Shown in pieces: positions 43,287 to 54,405 of a stretch of DNA of 64,000 nt. The notes below the pieces were generated by a model that was not told where the DNA came from, did not search any database, and saw only the letters and a list, made by a program, of their open reading frames with translations. The translations under genes were made by a program, and so were the position numbers. This stretch comes from Anaspis maculata (taxonomy: Eukaryota > Arthropoda > Insecta > Coleoptera > Scraptiidae). The stretch lies in the NCBI GenBank assembly GCA_949128115.1, contig OX421963.1:83771602-83835601 (forward strand), read 5' to 3'. Numbering within the stretch: position 1 is the stretch's first letter; the number at the start of each line of letters is the position of its first letter.

Positions 43287-46200
43287 TCACTGTCCTGAAG
43301 GGAGGGGACAAAGTTTGACCATTGGGCGTCGCAGAACGTCGCGTTGAGTACGGACATCTGCGACACGACAAATGCCATCTTTGCCGGGGAAGAGTTTTGA
43401 AATTCTGCCTAACCTCCACTTCAGAGGGGGAGCGTTTTCGTCCTTGATGAGGACTAAAGACCCCACATCTGCGGATTCAAGGTGACGTGACTTGTGCCAC
43501 TTGCCGCGTTGGTACAGCGTGTGTAGATATTCGTCGCGCCAACGCGCCCAGAAACGCTGTTGCATGGATTGGACCAACTGCCATCGCGAAAACCTGCTGA
43601 TCTTGAGGTGGGACAAATCTGGGTCAGGTGGGGCCGTTAACGGCTCGAGCGTCAAAAAATGACCAGGCGTCAATGGGCACAGATCATTTGGATCCGAGCT
43701 CAGCTCCGAAAGTGGCCGTGAGTTGAGCAACGCTTCAACTTGGGTGACCAACGTGGTCAGCTCTTCAAAGGTGAGTATTTGATCACCTATCACGCGAGAT
43801 AGATGAGTTTTGACAGCTTTTATGCCGCTTTCCCACAGCCCGCCAAAGTGGGGACTGGAGGGAGGAATGAAGCGCCAAGTGATGGCTTCGGATTCCGCGG
43901 CGAGTTGCATTGACGTCGTCAATTGCCTATGAGCTCCGACAAAGTTTGTGCCATTGTCACTATAGATGGTAGAGCAACGACCGCGCCGGGCAATGAATCT
44001 GCGCAAGGCGGCGAGGAAAGCATCTGTTGAGAGATCGGAGGCAACCTCGACGTGCAATGCCTTGGTGGCGAAGCACACGAAAAGAGAGATGTACGCCTTC
44101 GTAGTTCTGACACCGCGAGCGCGTGACATGAGGATTGGAAAAGGGCCACCATAGTCGAGCCCGACGCAGCTAAAAGGTTTTAGCTGAGAAATTCGCGCCG
44201 AGGGGAGGTCGCCCATGGTGGGAGAAAAAGTTTGCGGCTTAGTCCGGAAGCACCGGTAACACGATGCAAGATAGTGCCGTACCGCGCGTCGCGTGGACAA
44301 TATCCAAAAATTTTGCTGCAGGAGATAGCAGGTATTGTTGAGTCCCGGGTGGCAATGTCGGGAATGAACTTGTCGAATGACGAGTCCTGTCAAGACGTGA
44401 CGAGATGGAAGAAGAGCAGGGTGTCTGGTTGCAAATGGCAACTCATGACAATGCTTCAAACGTCCGCCGACGCGGAGAACATCGTCACGATCGAGAAAGG
44501 GTGAAAGTTTTCGAAAGGGTCTTGAACAGGGTTTGCCGTTGCGTAACGACGCGATTTCGACGGCAAATACCTTCTGCTGTACATGTTTGACAATGTACAA
44601 CAAGGCAAAATGGAGCTCTGTATCCGAGAGAGGTCCTGTGAACTTCTCATCGGACTTGCATTTGCAGAACCGATAGAAATAGGCGACAGCGCCCTGAATC
44701 TTCCGTAAGGAGGATATGCGCAAAAAGAGGTCGTCGATGTCAATCGGCGGCGGCTGCGGCACACGCACGACCAAAGCGAGCTTTCGCTCTTCAGACGCAA
44801 TGTCTGGGGAGGACACGGAGAATTTGTCATCCGGCCATGTGTCATCCGCTGATGACAGGAAAGGTGGGCCAGACCACCAGAGGGAGCACGAAAGCATGTC
44901 TTCGGGAAACAATCCGCGCGAAGCTGGGTCGGCGGGATTGTCCGATGTTGAGACATGTCTCCAACACTGAGGCGGGACACGCTGTTGAATATGCTCAACA
45001 CGGTGAGCAACAAATGTTTTCCAGCGGTGCGAAGAGGAACGCAGCCAGCTGAGAACAACCGTAGAATCGGTCCACGCAAATATGGCATCGAACTGTACGG
45101 TTCCTGCGAGCGCTGCAACGGTGAAGGCAACGAGATTGGAAAGTAGGACCGCTGCACACAATTCGAGACGGGGTACGGTCAGCAATTTGACTGGAGCCAC
45201 CTTTGATTTGGCGGTTAGGAGACGAATGGTGGGAACACCATTTCGAAGGTAACGAACGTACAACACGCTCGCGTACCCAGATTCAGATGCGTCGCAAAAG
45301 GCGTGCAACTGGCACCTGTCTGCAGGCGACGGAAAAGTATGCCGTGGAATTTGCAACCGCGAAAGTTGCGATAGCTCGGATTGAAAACGCAACCACTGCT
45401 GACATACGATGTCTGGAGGGGTGTCGTCCCAATCAAGGCCAAGTTTCCATAACCGTTGGATTAAATGTTTGGCGAAAAATGCAACAGGGCACAGAAAGCC
45501 GAGCGGATCGTAAATCCGAGCCACCTCCGACAAGATGGACCGTTTTGTGCACGGTAGTTCATTTGGATGAACCGTGAATGAAAAGGTGTCTGTTGCCGCT
45601 TGCCACTGGAGGCCAAGAATTTTTACAGTATTGTCAGCAACGTCACTGAAAGTGGACGGCTGAGTTCGAACGTGATCAAGTGGTATGTCTTGCAGCACAT
45701 CAGGGTGATTGCTTGCCCACTTGCGCAATTCAAAGCAACCCGATTGGAGCAGGTTGATTAGCTGCGTTTGCAATTCCCGTGCTGATTCCACGGAGTTCGC
45801 ACCGCAAAGTAGATCGTCTACATACAAATTACGGCGAATTGCCTGCGAAGCCAATGGAAACTTCGAGGCGCTTTGTTCTGCCAAGTGAAGCAACGTGCGA
45901 ACCGCTAGAAACGGTGCCGAAGAAACACCATATGTAATGGTGTTCAATTGGTACGTTTCAATGGGTCGATCAGGGGAGAAACGAAAGCGAATGAGTTGAT
46001 ACTTGCGATGTTCGGGCGAGATAAGTATCTGCCGATACATCTGACGGATGTCACAAGTAAAAACGATCGGCTCACACCGAAACTGCAGTAGCAAAGCTGC
46101 TATGTCCTGTTGTAACTTAGGACCGACGAGAAGCGTCTCGTTGAGAGATAAATGATTCGGCGCTTGCGCCGAAGCATCAAAAACGACGCGAATTTTCGGC

Positions 46201-48515
46201 TTGTCGTCTTCGATCTTGACGATCGGATGATGAGGGATGTAATACGCCTCAGAATCTGGAGGTTCTGCGTCCAGCAAGGTCATGTGACCTAGGTCGAGGT
46301 AGTCGCGCATGAATGCTATGTACAGATCACGGAGTGTGTCCTGACGGACCAGGCGACGTTCGATAGCTAACCAACGGCGGTCAGCCATAGACCTGCAATG
46401 TTCAAAGGTGGGGGACTCCCTTTTGAAGGGAAGCGAAACCCCAAAACGACCTGACGGACAACGGTAGACAGAGTCCCGGAAACAAATTTCTGCACGTTCA
46501 TCATCTGGGGACAAACGTGTTTTGGACGATGGTGACGAGATTTCCTCTACTTCCCAAAATTTGTGCAGAGACTCGTCGATTCCAGTTGGAGTGCAAACCA
46601 AAAAGGAATGCAGAGGTTTTGACGGGGTTTGAAAGGGACCGAGAAGAGCCCAGCCAAAAATGGTGTTTATGGCAACAGGCTGTGACAGACCTGACGAGAC
46701 GATTCCCTCTTTCACGACTGACGGATAAACGTCGGCGCCCAACAACACTTTAATGGGGCCTGGCTTGAACCATGTGGGATCCGCCAGATTCGATAAGTTC
46801 AAGTGGAATTGATCCGGGTTCAAAGCGGTGTCTGGCAGGTTACCACAAATCCTGCGCAGGACAATTAACTCCAATTCAGGGATTGGGAGAGACTCATCAT
46901 CAGCCTTGACCTGGCAAGTGACTGTGCCACACGTCGAATTGGCGGGGGTGAGACCCAAGCCAAAAACGGGCACATTGTGATTTGATGGGGATAGACCCAA
47001 TTTGCGCACGCAGGAGTCCAAAATAAACGATGCCTGACTGGCAGGGTCTATGAGCGCACGGAGGCTTTGGTAGCCTCCCCACCGGTCACGAACGTGAACG
47101 ATTGCCGTGGCCAACAAAACATGAGCTGCCTTGAGGCTTGAGGCGAGATTCGTCACCGAATTCGCGACATTTTCTGGAAGACCAGGGGAAACGATTTGCG
47201 GTAATTCAACTGGATTCGATAAAGAACTGGGTGACTCATGACCTGCAGTTCTATGTGGCTTGGGGAAGTGCAGCAAGGTGTGATGCCTTGCGTGGCACTG
47301 CCGACACGAATACGACGATGGACATTTTGGAGCGCCGTGATTGGTGCTCAAGCAGTTGAGACAGAGCCTTTTCTGTTTGACCGCCAAATATCTGTCATTT
47401 GGGGACATTGACAGAAAAGTCTTGCACGCGGTGACTCTATGACTTCTCGCCCCACAATGAGAACATGCTGACTCATGCGACGTCGCTGGGGCAGATGAAG
47501 TCTGAGACACCAACGTATGTGAGGCCCACGACTTGCGGCTGACCTCGGGCTTCACGGTAACGGTGTTTGCCCGTGTGGAGCGGGAGTTCGATTGCGTTTT
47601 AGAATTTAAGGCAGTTGCCTCGAAAGCCTTGCATTGGTCGAGCACGAAAGACTTGACGTCTTCGTATTTGGGGAAGGGGGTGCCAGCTGACTGCACCTCG
47701 AAACGTTTTCGCGTCGACTCATCGAGTTTCTGGAGCAGCATGCTCGACAGGGTGAAATCCCACAGGTCGATATGCGGATACTGCTCGAGCGCCACTAAAT
47801 TTTCGTTGAACGTGTTCACAAGATGGCGAAGCGCTTGCGCGGAGTCAGATGTGACGGAGGAGGCGTTCATCATCGACTGCCAGTAAAAAGTGACTAGCAC
47901 GCGGTCGTTCTGGTATCTCTCAACCAACGAGTCGAACGCAATTATGTAATTATCTCCCGTCAATGGCAGGTGTTTAACCATTGAGAGAGGTTCACCAGAT
48001 AAAGACGAGATCAGATACTGAAACCGTTCAATATCTGAGAGAGACTGGTTTCTGTGTATTAACGCCGTGAACAGATCATAGTATGGTGGCCATGATTTTA
48101 ACTTTCCGTCGAACAACGGCAACGCGATTTTTGGCAATCGGACATTGCTCCGGCCTGTCTCGAACCAAGTTTGCGAGGCTTGGCGAGAGAGCGAGGAAGT
48201 CGGCTCTGAATTCGCAAACGAGGCTTTTACCGCAGCAAGTTTGCCATACAAGCTGTCTGCCCGGAGTGTACGTTCAAGAAATGTAGCCTTCTGCTCCTCG
48301 GAGGCACTGGGGAGAGGGGCAGTGTTGACCGTGCTCTTGAAACCGTTGTAAATTTCCGCCGCAATGTCAAACGTGGCTAAAAATGCCGGTTGGAGGCTTG
48401 GCTCGGTGGTAGCTGTGACGCCTTGTTCCAGAAGGGGCTCAAGGCGCGCAATAGCTATCGCGATGGACGATAAAGTTGCGTCCATTGTGTACGACACAAA
48501 GAAAAATGAAAACAA
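43287..48515 (-). CDS. BEL/Pao gag-pol polyprotein, intact
   Basis: 1742 residues. A capsid-like DUF1759 region spans about 125-300. Zinc knuckles are C351-C354-H359-C364 and C385-C388-H393-C398. A retropepsin-like domain is centred on L-I-D-P-A-S-Q with D490, where D-S/T-G is usual. Reverse transcriptase has D822 and Y-V-D-D at 898-901, and RNase H has D1075 in F-C-D-A-S. The integrase has H1384/H1389 with C1419/C1422, then a core with D1454 in G-L-D-Y-G-G, D1520 in S-D-N-G-T-N-F and E1562 in L-W-E-S. A C-terminal DUF5641-like tail follows. All domains are uninterrupted. Translation may start at residue 1 or at M11 (M-D-A-T-L-S-S). No envelope gene follows; 119 bp separate the stop from the 3' LTR. 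Confidence 0.96.
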   Translation of the reverse strand: MFSFFFVSYTMDATLSSIAIAIARLEPLLEQGVTATTEPSLQPAFLATFDIAAEIYNGFKSTVNTAPLPSASEEQKATFLERTLRADSLYGKLAAVKASFANSEPTSSLSRQASQTWFETGRSNVRLPKIALPLFDGKLKSWPPYYDLFTALIHRNQSLSDIERFQYLISSLSGEPLSMVKHLPLTGDNYIIAFDSLVERYQNDRVLVTFYWQSMMNASSVTSDSAQALRHLVNTFNENLVALEQYPHIDLWDFTLSSMLLQKLDESTRKRFEVQSAGTPFPKYEDVKSFVLDQCKAFEATALNSKTQSNSRSTRANTVTVKPEVSRKSWASHTLVSQTSSAPATSHESACSHCGARSHRVTACKTFLSMSPNDRYLAVKQKRLCLNCLSTNHGAPKCPSSYSCRQCHARHHTLLHFPKPHRTAGHESPSSLSNPVELPQIVSPGLPENVANSVTNLASSLKAAHVLLATAIVHVRDRWGGYQSLRALIDPASQASFILDSCVRKLGLSPSNHNVPVFGLGLTPANSTCGTVTCQVKADDESLPIPELELIVLRRICGNLPDTALNPDQFHLNLSNLADPTWFKPGPIKVLLGADVYPSVVKEGIVSSGLSQPVAINTIFGWALLGPFQTPSKPLHSFLVCTPTGIDESLHKFWEVEEISSPSSKTRLSPDDERAEICFRDSVYRCPSGRFGVSLPFKRESPTFEHCRSMADRRWLAIERRLVRQDTLRDLYIAFMRDYLDLGHMTLLDAEPPDSEAYYIPHHPIVKIEDDKPKIRVVFDASAQAPNHLSLNETLLVGPKLQQDIAALLLQFRCEPIVFTCDIRQMYRQILISPEHRKYQLIRFRFSPDRPIETYQLNTITYGVSSAPFLAVRTLLHLAEQSASKFPLASQAIRRNLYVDDLLCGANSVESARELQTQLINLLQSGCFELRKWASNHPDVLQDIPLDHVRTQPSTFSDVADNTVKILGLQWQAATDTFSFTVHPNELPCTKRSILSEVARIYDPLGFLCPVAFFAKHLIQRLWKLGLDWDDTPPDIVCQQWLRFQSELSQLSRLQIPRHTFPSPADRCQLHAFCDASESGYASVLYVRYLRNGVPTIRLLTAKSKVAPVKLLTVPRLELCAAVLLSNLVAFTVAALAGTVQFDAIFAWTDSTVVLSWLRSSSHRWKTFVAHRVEHIQQRVPPQCWRHVSTSDNPADPASRGLFPEDMLSCSLWWSGPPFLSSADDTWPDDKFSVSSPDIASEERKLALVVRVPQPPPIDIDDLFLRISSLRKIQGAVAYFYRFCKCKSDEKFTGPLSDTELHFALLYIVKHVQQKVFAVEIASLRNGKPCSRPFRKLSPFLDRDDVLRVGGRLKHCHELPFATRHPALLPSRHVLTGLVIRQVHSRHCHPGLNNTCYLLQQNFWILSTRRAVRHYLASCYRCFRTKPQTFSPTMGDLPSARISQLKPFSCVGLDYGGPFPILMSRARGVRTTKAYISLFVCFATKALHVEVASDLSTDAFLAALRRFIARRGRCSTIYSDNGTNFVGAHRQLTTSMQLAAESEAITWRFIPPSSPHFGGLWESGIKAVKTHLSRVIGDQILTFEELTTLVTQVEALLNSRPLSELSSDPNDLCPLTPGHFLTLEPLTAPPDPDLSHLKISRFSRWQLVQSMQQRFWARWRDEYLHTLYQRGKWHKSRHLESADVGSLVLIKDENAPPLKWRLGRISKLFPGKDGICRVADVRTQRDVLRRPMVKLCPLPSGQ

Positions 48516-48708
48516 AGCAACTGACCCTTAGGTTGGCGTACCTGAATGGCGAACCCAACCCAGGTGAAAAAGTGCGAATGAGACGGGCGAAAAACGAATT
48601 GATCAACACGCTGGACCAACGCACAAGTGTCACGTGGGTTTGACCCGTGACTTTAAAGTTTCAATAGTGAGGTGAATTAAATTCCTGACTGTACCATGCT
48701 TAGCCTGT

Positions 48709-48726
48709 ATCCGGCTCGAAGGACCA
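48709..48726 (-). promoter_or_regulatory. Primer binding site, tRNA-Tyr-like
   Basis: Element-sense TGGTCCTTCGAGCCGGAT is complementary to the 3' end of animal tRNA-Tyr (from memory: acceptor CTCGAAGG plus A and CCA). It starts 8 bp inside the 5' LTR. Confidence 0.7.
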
Positions 48727-48734
48727 AATTTATA

Positions 48735-49611
48735 TGTTAGCGCGGTACACATAAAGACGGCAGCCTTCCGATGAAGGCTGCATTAAAACAATAACTCTTG
48801 AATTAGGAAAGCAGCAAGCGACAGTCAGAAATAAAATTCACAACAACAATCAAAAACTTTAATGCAAAACAAAAGAAAAAAAAACACAAACAGACAGAAT
48901 TACAAAACAATAAAAAGAAAACAATGTGAATTAAATGAAATGAAAAATCCGAGTGGTTCTGATCGGGGGCAGATTCGCTGGCGCCGAGTGGCGTCGGGAT
49001 CTTATTCGGTGGCGGCGTCGTCCTGGCGGAGTCCGAAGGCGGCGTCGTGGTGGATGGCCGTTCTGGTGGTGGATTTCCTCTTGAAATGCACGAGTGCCCG
49101 TGTTCGTCACCAAAATGGCGGACGAACGACTCGATCCCGTCCGAAACTGGAGCTTTGTGTGCGGCTGGCTGGTCCAAGCCGCTCCCCGGTGAAAGCGGTG
49201 AAAACTGCCGCTTTCTGGACTTGGAGATGCTGCAGAGATCCTCCAGGAGTCACTATCGGACGCGATGGGCCTTGGATGGGCTTCTGGTCGAGTACGAATG
49301 TACGCCGATGGCACGACAAGATGGCCGCGAGAACGATGACCAAAAAAAAGGACGGCGTGGCTTCCCGCTCGACGTACGGAGATCGACACCGCTTCGAACG
49401 AAGCGGCAAAGGCACGAGCGGAAATAAAGCCGAAGAATGCCGAAGACGGCCGAAGAAAGTGCTGGAGCTCGTTTACGCTTGCGCCTGACAGCCAAGTGCC
49501 AGGCACACCGAACAGGGGGTGAGGGGTGAGGACTTGGACAACACAGGGATATTTTGGGTTGCATACCCTCAGTGCACACGAATGCAGTTTTCAATGAACG
49601 GGGCCGAGACA
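48735..49611 (-). repeat. 5' LTR of BEL/Pao element
   Basis: 877 bp, same ends as the 3' LTR, intronless at the position of 901-992. It should hold the promoter. The shared hairpin is at 48760-48781. Confidence 0.95.
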
Positions 49612-49616
49612 GGGAT

Positions 49617-51460
49617 GATGATAATTATTGTACTCACTATGTTTTTCCATTTGAGATTCGATAGCTTTCAGAAGTTCCTCAATAGCAAGCCATTGTGCTA
49701 GGTTTTTCCAAAGTAATATGCTGGTATTCCTAATGGAAAAACATGGTACGTGTATTATTTTCCAAAATACTACCCAAAATCATGAAGATATTATGAAATA
49801 TGAAAAATTCAACCTTGAAAACCCCCATTACCGCTAATATCTGTCCTATTTTGCTATAGCAATCCTTATGGCAAGACTGGGAACTTCTTTTCGCTCTCCT
49901 GCACAATTTGCCCAAAGGCAGTTACTAGGTTTTACCTTTTCACGGGAGCAAGGCCCACGGATACTAAATAATCACGTTCCCGTGTTATTTCAAGCAACGA
50001 GTTCAAGTACAAAAATTTTCAAATTTGCTTTGGGACGTGAAGTATATATCCCTATACCCTATAACCCAGTATTGAAAGGGTTATGTGATGACCATTGACA
50101 TATTTCATCAACTTGGCCCCATAGAGTATCAGCGCATCAAAATATGATGTAAATATTTGAGTGCCTTCGAGAAACATGGAATATTTTGGTTCTTTCACAG
50201 CTTTTGATGGCTCCTGAGGTCATCTGCCACAGCAAACTCGTTATGACGCGTTTCTAGAATTCTCAAGTTCGGTCTCAAAATGTGAATCCAGAAGCCGCGC
50301 CAGAAGTCCTTTGCTTTATTACAAAATGCATAATCTAGGCGCTAATTCACTGGACTAAAAAAGTGATTGAACAATGGCGTGTTCCACGGGTTTTGAGCAC
50401 AAAATGAATTTAAATACTAGAGCCTTCGTAGAGCTCACATATTTTTTATTGAATTTTTTTGCGTTCATTCAGGCCCTGAAAAATATTGAAGAAAATTTCG
50501 CGTGACGTCACCAAATTGAGACTCAGGTACGTTAACAGATGGCGCTAGGTGGGCAGTGGAAGTCGTTGCTAGACCTCGTACGGCCTTGGTAACGCGAACA
50601 CGGTGAACTCCGCCTGCCGAATGCGAGACAAACAGCTGACTTGAGAAAAAATCTGGGCGTCAATTATGACGTGTTCTGAGTGTTTTATGTTGTAATGTGA
50701 GCGCAATAATTTGCTGTGTGCTTGGAAAACACGCGACTATTTCCAAACCTTTCTGGTATTGGAAAGAAAGGAAGAAAAAAAAGTGATTCAGCCAAACTCG
50801 AACCTTTGGATGTCCACAGAAAATTTCAAGAATGCCGCCAGAACCAGAAGTTCTCATGTGGTCTGCTGCCTAGTCTCACTGAAGTTTTTCAAAGTGGAGT
50901 GTTTCAGGGCTCGATACCAAGTTGCAGGCGCAAAGTTTGGAACGGCGTAACTCGCCAAATACAGCGGTCTGATTGATTGGCATCTGCCGTTGCTATGGTA
51001 ACCGCACTTACGGCGGTCTCAGTCCCAACTTGGTATCGAGCCGTCAGTTGCTTTTTGCCAATCCTACATTTTGCATGTGTTTGACGTGGCGTGGAAGGTT
51101 TAAGGTACATATTTCTCATTTTAGCCTATCGATTGAGATGGGTAGTATTGTATTTGTTATTCATTCAGAAAAACGAAGTGAGACGCCACTCACAGACAAC
51201 AAACCCCATCATTAACGTTTGGCCCCAAAAGGTCTCATTCATCTGTAGCCTGGGTCAAGTTTGGGTAGCCTGAATTCTGCTGGTCTGCTGCTTGGTTCGA
51301 GTGGAGTGGCCGGTAGTTTTTCGTGTTAGTGCAGTCATTTTGAATTCAAATAAATGTCACAAATGTCATGTGATTTGATGTTTTGAATTACACGTTTCAC
51401 GTCAAAAGTGACAAATCGTAATTTCTATTCGCCCCGTGCGAAGTACAGAGTGGGAGTAAC
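49617..51460. other. Intergenic, no gene seen
   Basis: Carries the inverted AAGGTAAAACCTAG repeat (49925-49957). It also has an imperfect inverted pair GCTCGATACCAAGTTG (50910) and CAACTTGGTATCGAGC (51027), which suggests a small foldback at about 50905-51045. Confidence 0.45.
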
Positions 51461-51752
51461 GAAACCGATCACAGCGCTTTATGTGGACAAGAAGAGCAAC
51501 ACTGATGGCTCGGCGCTGCATGATTGGGCTGTCAATCTTCTGATGTTTGATGTCATTGATGTCAATTTGACCGTGGAAATAATTGAAATAATTGACAACC
51601 ATAGGTCACAACAGATGCCACAGAGCGAAACCGATCACAGCGCTTTATGTGGACAAGAAGAGCAACATTGATGGCTCGGCGCTGCATGATTGGGCTGTCA
51701 ATCTTCTGATGTTTGATGTCATTGATGTCAATTTGACCGTGGAAATAATTGA
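51461..51752. repeat. 166-bp tandem duplication
   Basis: GAAACCGATCACAGCGCTTT starts at 51461 and again at 51627. The two copies match over about 126 bp with a single difference (ACACTGATGG against ACATTGATGG). The tail of the first unit, GACAACCATAGGTCACAACA with flanks, occurs a further time at about 52573-52612. Confidence 0.88.
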
Positions 51753-52839
51753 GGTCTCCAATTTTCCGTTGTCTCTCTTTACTATGACGTCATGCGTATA
51801 AGAGACGGTTAATCGAGGTCATTTGGCGCTTTCCAAGAAGGCGTATAAGGACACAATTCGACACATATGGACACAATTTGACACAGCTAGCGTTCCAATA
51901 GCAGTAATAGCACCACATGTCGACACAATCGAAACATTGGCGAGGCTGAGTTCAGAATTGAGCTGGCAAGTGCACTTTGACATTGTGTATCCGTCTTGTC
52001 GCAGTTATTGGAAAGCGCCCTATGTTTCTTGAGATATGACATTTCGTTTCTGACAATGGGAAATTTTCCAAATCTGACAAGCGCTCTGTCGTGTATTTAT
52101 TCGATTTCAGCATGGATTTTATTATTTTACTTGTTCTTACCCTCGTTCATACCAATAAGTGTGTCATATGTAGTGGAAAACTGAGAAGATACTTACAGAA
52201 ATGGTTCAAGGGTGTTGTGTCGCTCTATGCGAGTCGAGAATAAGACGAATACACCCAGCATAACCATGCACCGGTTCACAAAAGACCCAAACTTGATGGA
52301 AGTGTGGCTGCATCAGCACCAGCAGGGTTCACGCTGCACCAGACACGTGCATCTTACTACGAAAAAACTCTATTACTTCGTCCATTAAAAACTCCCTTAT
52401 GGGCTCTAGTGACTTTCTCCACATGATAATGGGAACAGTATATAGCTATCCGATTCAAAATTCCCGCAAAAGTCAGAAACAAAACGTCCAAACGTCATAA
52501 ACGTCAAAACGTCAAAACGTCAAAGGTGACCTCGAAAAACCATGTATTTTCTATCTCCTAAAATTGGAAAGGTCAATTGAAATAATTGACAACCATAGGT
52601 CACAACAGATGCCACGTGGTTGACTGACAATTTGTCAATGACCAAGTCTATGTTGACAAAGCACTTAACCACAAAATAATGACAGTCCAGGCCAGCGATC
52701 TGCCATTTATGACAGTTCAGCCATCTGTAATTTATGACATGAGTGACGCTTTGCGCCTACAAAGTTGCGTACGGTAGGTGACGCTGGCGTCGTGCACGGA
52801 GCGAATACCGTGATTAAGATCAGAGGCGGAAACGTGTAC
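51753..52839. other. Intergenic, includes a 40-bp copy of the 166-bp unit tail
   Basis: Besides 52573-52612, there is an AAACGTCAAAACGTC run at about 52485-52525 and two CCATTTATGACAGTTCAG-like words near 52705. No gene. Confidence 0.45.
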
Positions 52840-52844
52840 TTGAC

Positions 52845-54030
52845 AACGGTTTGTAGAGCTTTTTTTGTCGGTACAAATCAAAAGAACTACGAAGGATTCC
52901 CAAAAAGGAAATAGCGCATATTAGAGAGAAAGGTTCACTGTAGAACCTGAAACTATCTAGAAAGGTGAAAGCTATTGACCGGAGAAGTGATGACGTCACA
53001 ACATGGCAACATAGCCGGCGGTTGACATTTTCTGGAGGCCAACGTCACATGAACGTGACGTTTCTATGTTTGGTTGTGTTTGGCATAAAAGTCACAAAAG
53101 TCAGTGCAAAATGGCAGTGAGCATTGCTGAAATTGCCAGCCTAAGAGACAGCCAGCGTCATACAGGCGGACTTGGTTGCAAAAAGACCAGGCATAGCCCA
53201 AATCATTGAAGAGAGCTGCGTAAGGCTGCACTCAGAATCACCAGTGCCTACAGAACGGTTCCGCATGATGCAGCACGAGCGCTCTCGGGTATCCCACCCT
53301 TCGCCCCGATGCTTGCGATTAGAGGAAACAAGCCTAGGAGTGCCCACCAGCAAACCAGAAAGCAGAAACAAGGCCAGAGAGCAGTTCGTCGAGCAGTGGC
53401 AACGGCAGTGGAACGCCTTGGTTCAAAGTTGGATGAAAGAAATACTGGGGAGCCTCAAAAGCCTCAGCGCCAGGACAACGCGGAACACGCTCGTTTTCAT
53501 TGTAACGGTCCATCAAGGCAGCGAGAAGACCTCGAACAAAAACTGGGCAGGAGAATCACCGTCGACAATCTCGTTCATGAGATGCTCAGAGGCAAAGAGC
53601 AATGGATCGCAGTTTATAGTTAGCAGTTTTTAGTTTATAGCAATATAGTTTGATTTCCTCCACCTGATATAGCTCAAAATATGAATCTTCTTTGTTGTAT
53701 CCATTTCCGTTATTTACCTTCGCAAAAATTTGACAAACACAAACAGAGAAACATCAAGTGCATGCCACGTGCCGTGCATCCCACGGTCATGTCACGTTTG
53801 ACGTTGGCCTCCAGAAAATGTCAACCGCCGGCCATGTTGCCATGTTGTGACGTCACACTTCTTCGGTCTATACGTATAAATTACAAAAAAAGTCTTGAAA
53901 TCGGAAAATTTGAATTTGTTATTAACTCACCCCAAGCTGTAGGTAAGAGGTCAACAAAAGGATTCCGAATAATAAAATTCATAGTCTGCTTTTCGTTCGC
54001 TTTATTTGTACCGACAAAATTTGGACCTGA
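52845..54030. mobile_element. Inverted-repeat unit enclosing a LINE fragment
   Basis: TTTTGTCGGTACAAAT at about 52865 is inverted at 54005-54020. The strongest arms are 52988-53070 and 53785-53870, sharing TGACGTCACAACATGGCAAC, CCGGCGGTTGACATTTTCTG and GAGGCCAACGTCA. The regions between outer and inner arms match poorly. It may be a foldback transposon that captured LINE sequence, or two opposite MITEs around it. Confidence 0.5.
53210..53623 (+). pseudogene. R1-like LINE ORF2 C-terminal fragment
   Basis: After an in-frame stop at 53207-53209 the frame reads L-R-I-T-S-A-Y-R-T-V then G-I-P-P-F-A-P-M-L-A, typical of the region after the reverse transcriptase in R1/LOA LINEs. Later come D-N-A-E-H-A-R-F-H-C and L-G-R-R-I-T-V-D-N-L-V-H-E-M-L, their usual C-terminal zinc and tail motifs. 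The middle part (the usual GRWT...LTGHG region) is missing, so the fragment is internally deleted. No catalytic domain is present. Confidence 0.75.
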
Positions 54031-54219
54031 CAGAATAATTTCGACTTGTCCTAGATGTCAACCACCCGATTCACCTACTTGAGAATGCAGAGGCGGGAAT
54101 AATCAGTTGAGGTGAATTTTGTCAAGATGGCACCACCTTATGTAGTGTATTACTGGTTGCCTGGACGGCATTTTCCAGGAAGGAGCTGGAAGCCTGGAGG
54201 CAGATGATTCAATATCTTA

Positions 54220-54405
54220 TGCCCGCTCTATGAAAATTCGCAGCAATCGCAACGCAACCGCAACGCAGAGCGCAACGTTTCTGATTGGCTCGCAAGGTAT
54301 TCGCAAAACTATCGCAACGACGCGAAAGGCTTGCGAGCCAGAAGCCAATCAGGAAAGTTGCGCTCTGCGTTGCGGTTGCGTTGCGTGATTTCATAGAGCG
54401 CCCTT
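54220..54405. mobile_element. Hairpin MITE, TTA target
   Basis: Inverted arms GCTCTATGAAA plus CGCAACGCAACCGCAACGC and AGAGCGCAAC extend over about 65 bp each. TTA flanks both ends (54217-54219 and 54406-54408), as in PIF/Harbinger elements (inference). Confidence 0.7.

Larger units (their letters stand above)
42302..49611 (-). mobile_element. Complete BEL/Pao LTR retrotransposon
   Basis: A 7310-bp element bounded by two LTRs (42302-43167 and 48735-49611) with GGGAT on each side (42297-42301 and 49612-49616), the 5-bp duplication usual for this superfamily. It has a tRNA-Tyr-like primer site, one long intact gag-pol frame and a purine-rich tract before the 3' LTR. By eye the LTRs differ by about six substitutions, a 10-bp deletion between TGGCG repeats and one base insertion, so the insertion is fairly recent and might still be active. 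A defective relative lies at 1-1607. Confidence 0.96.
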
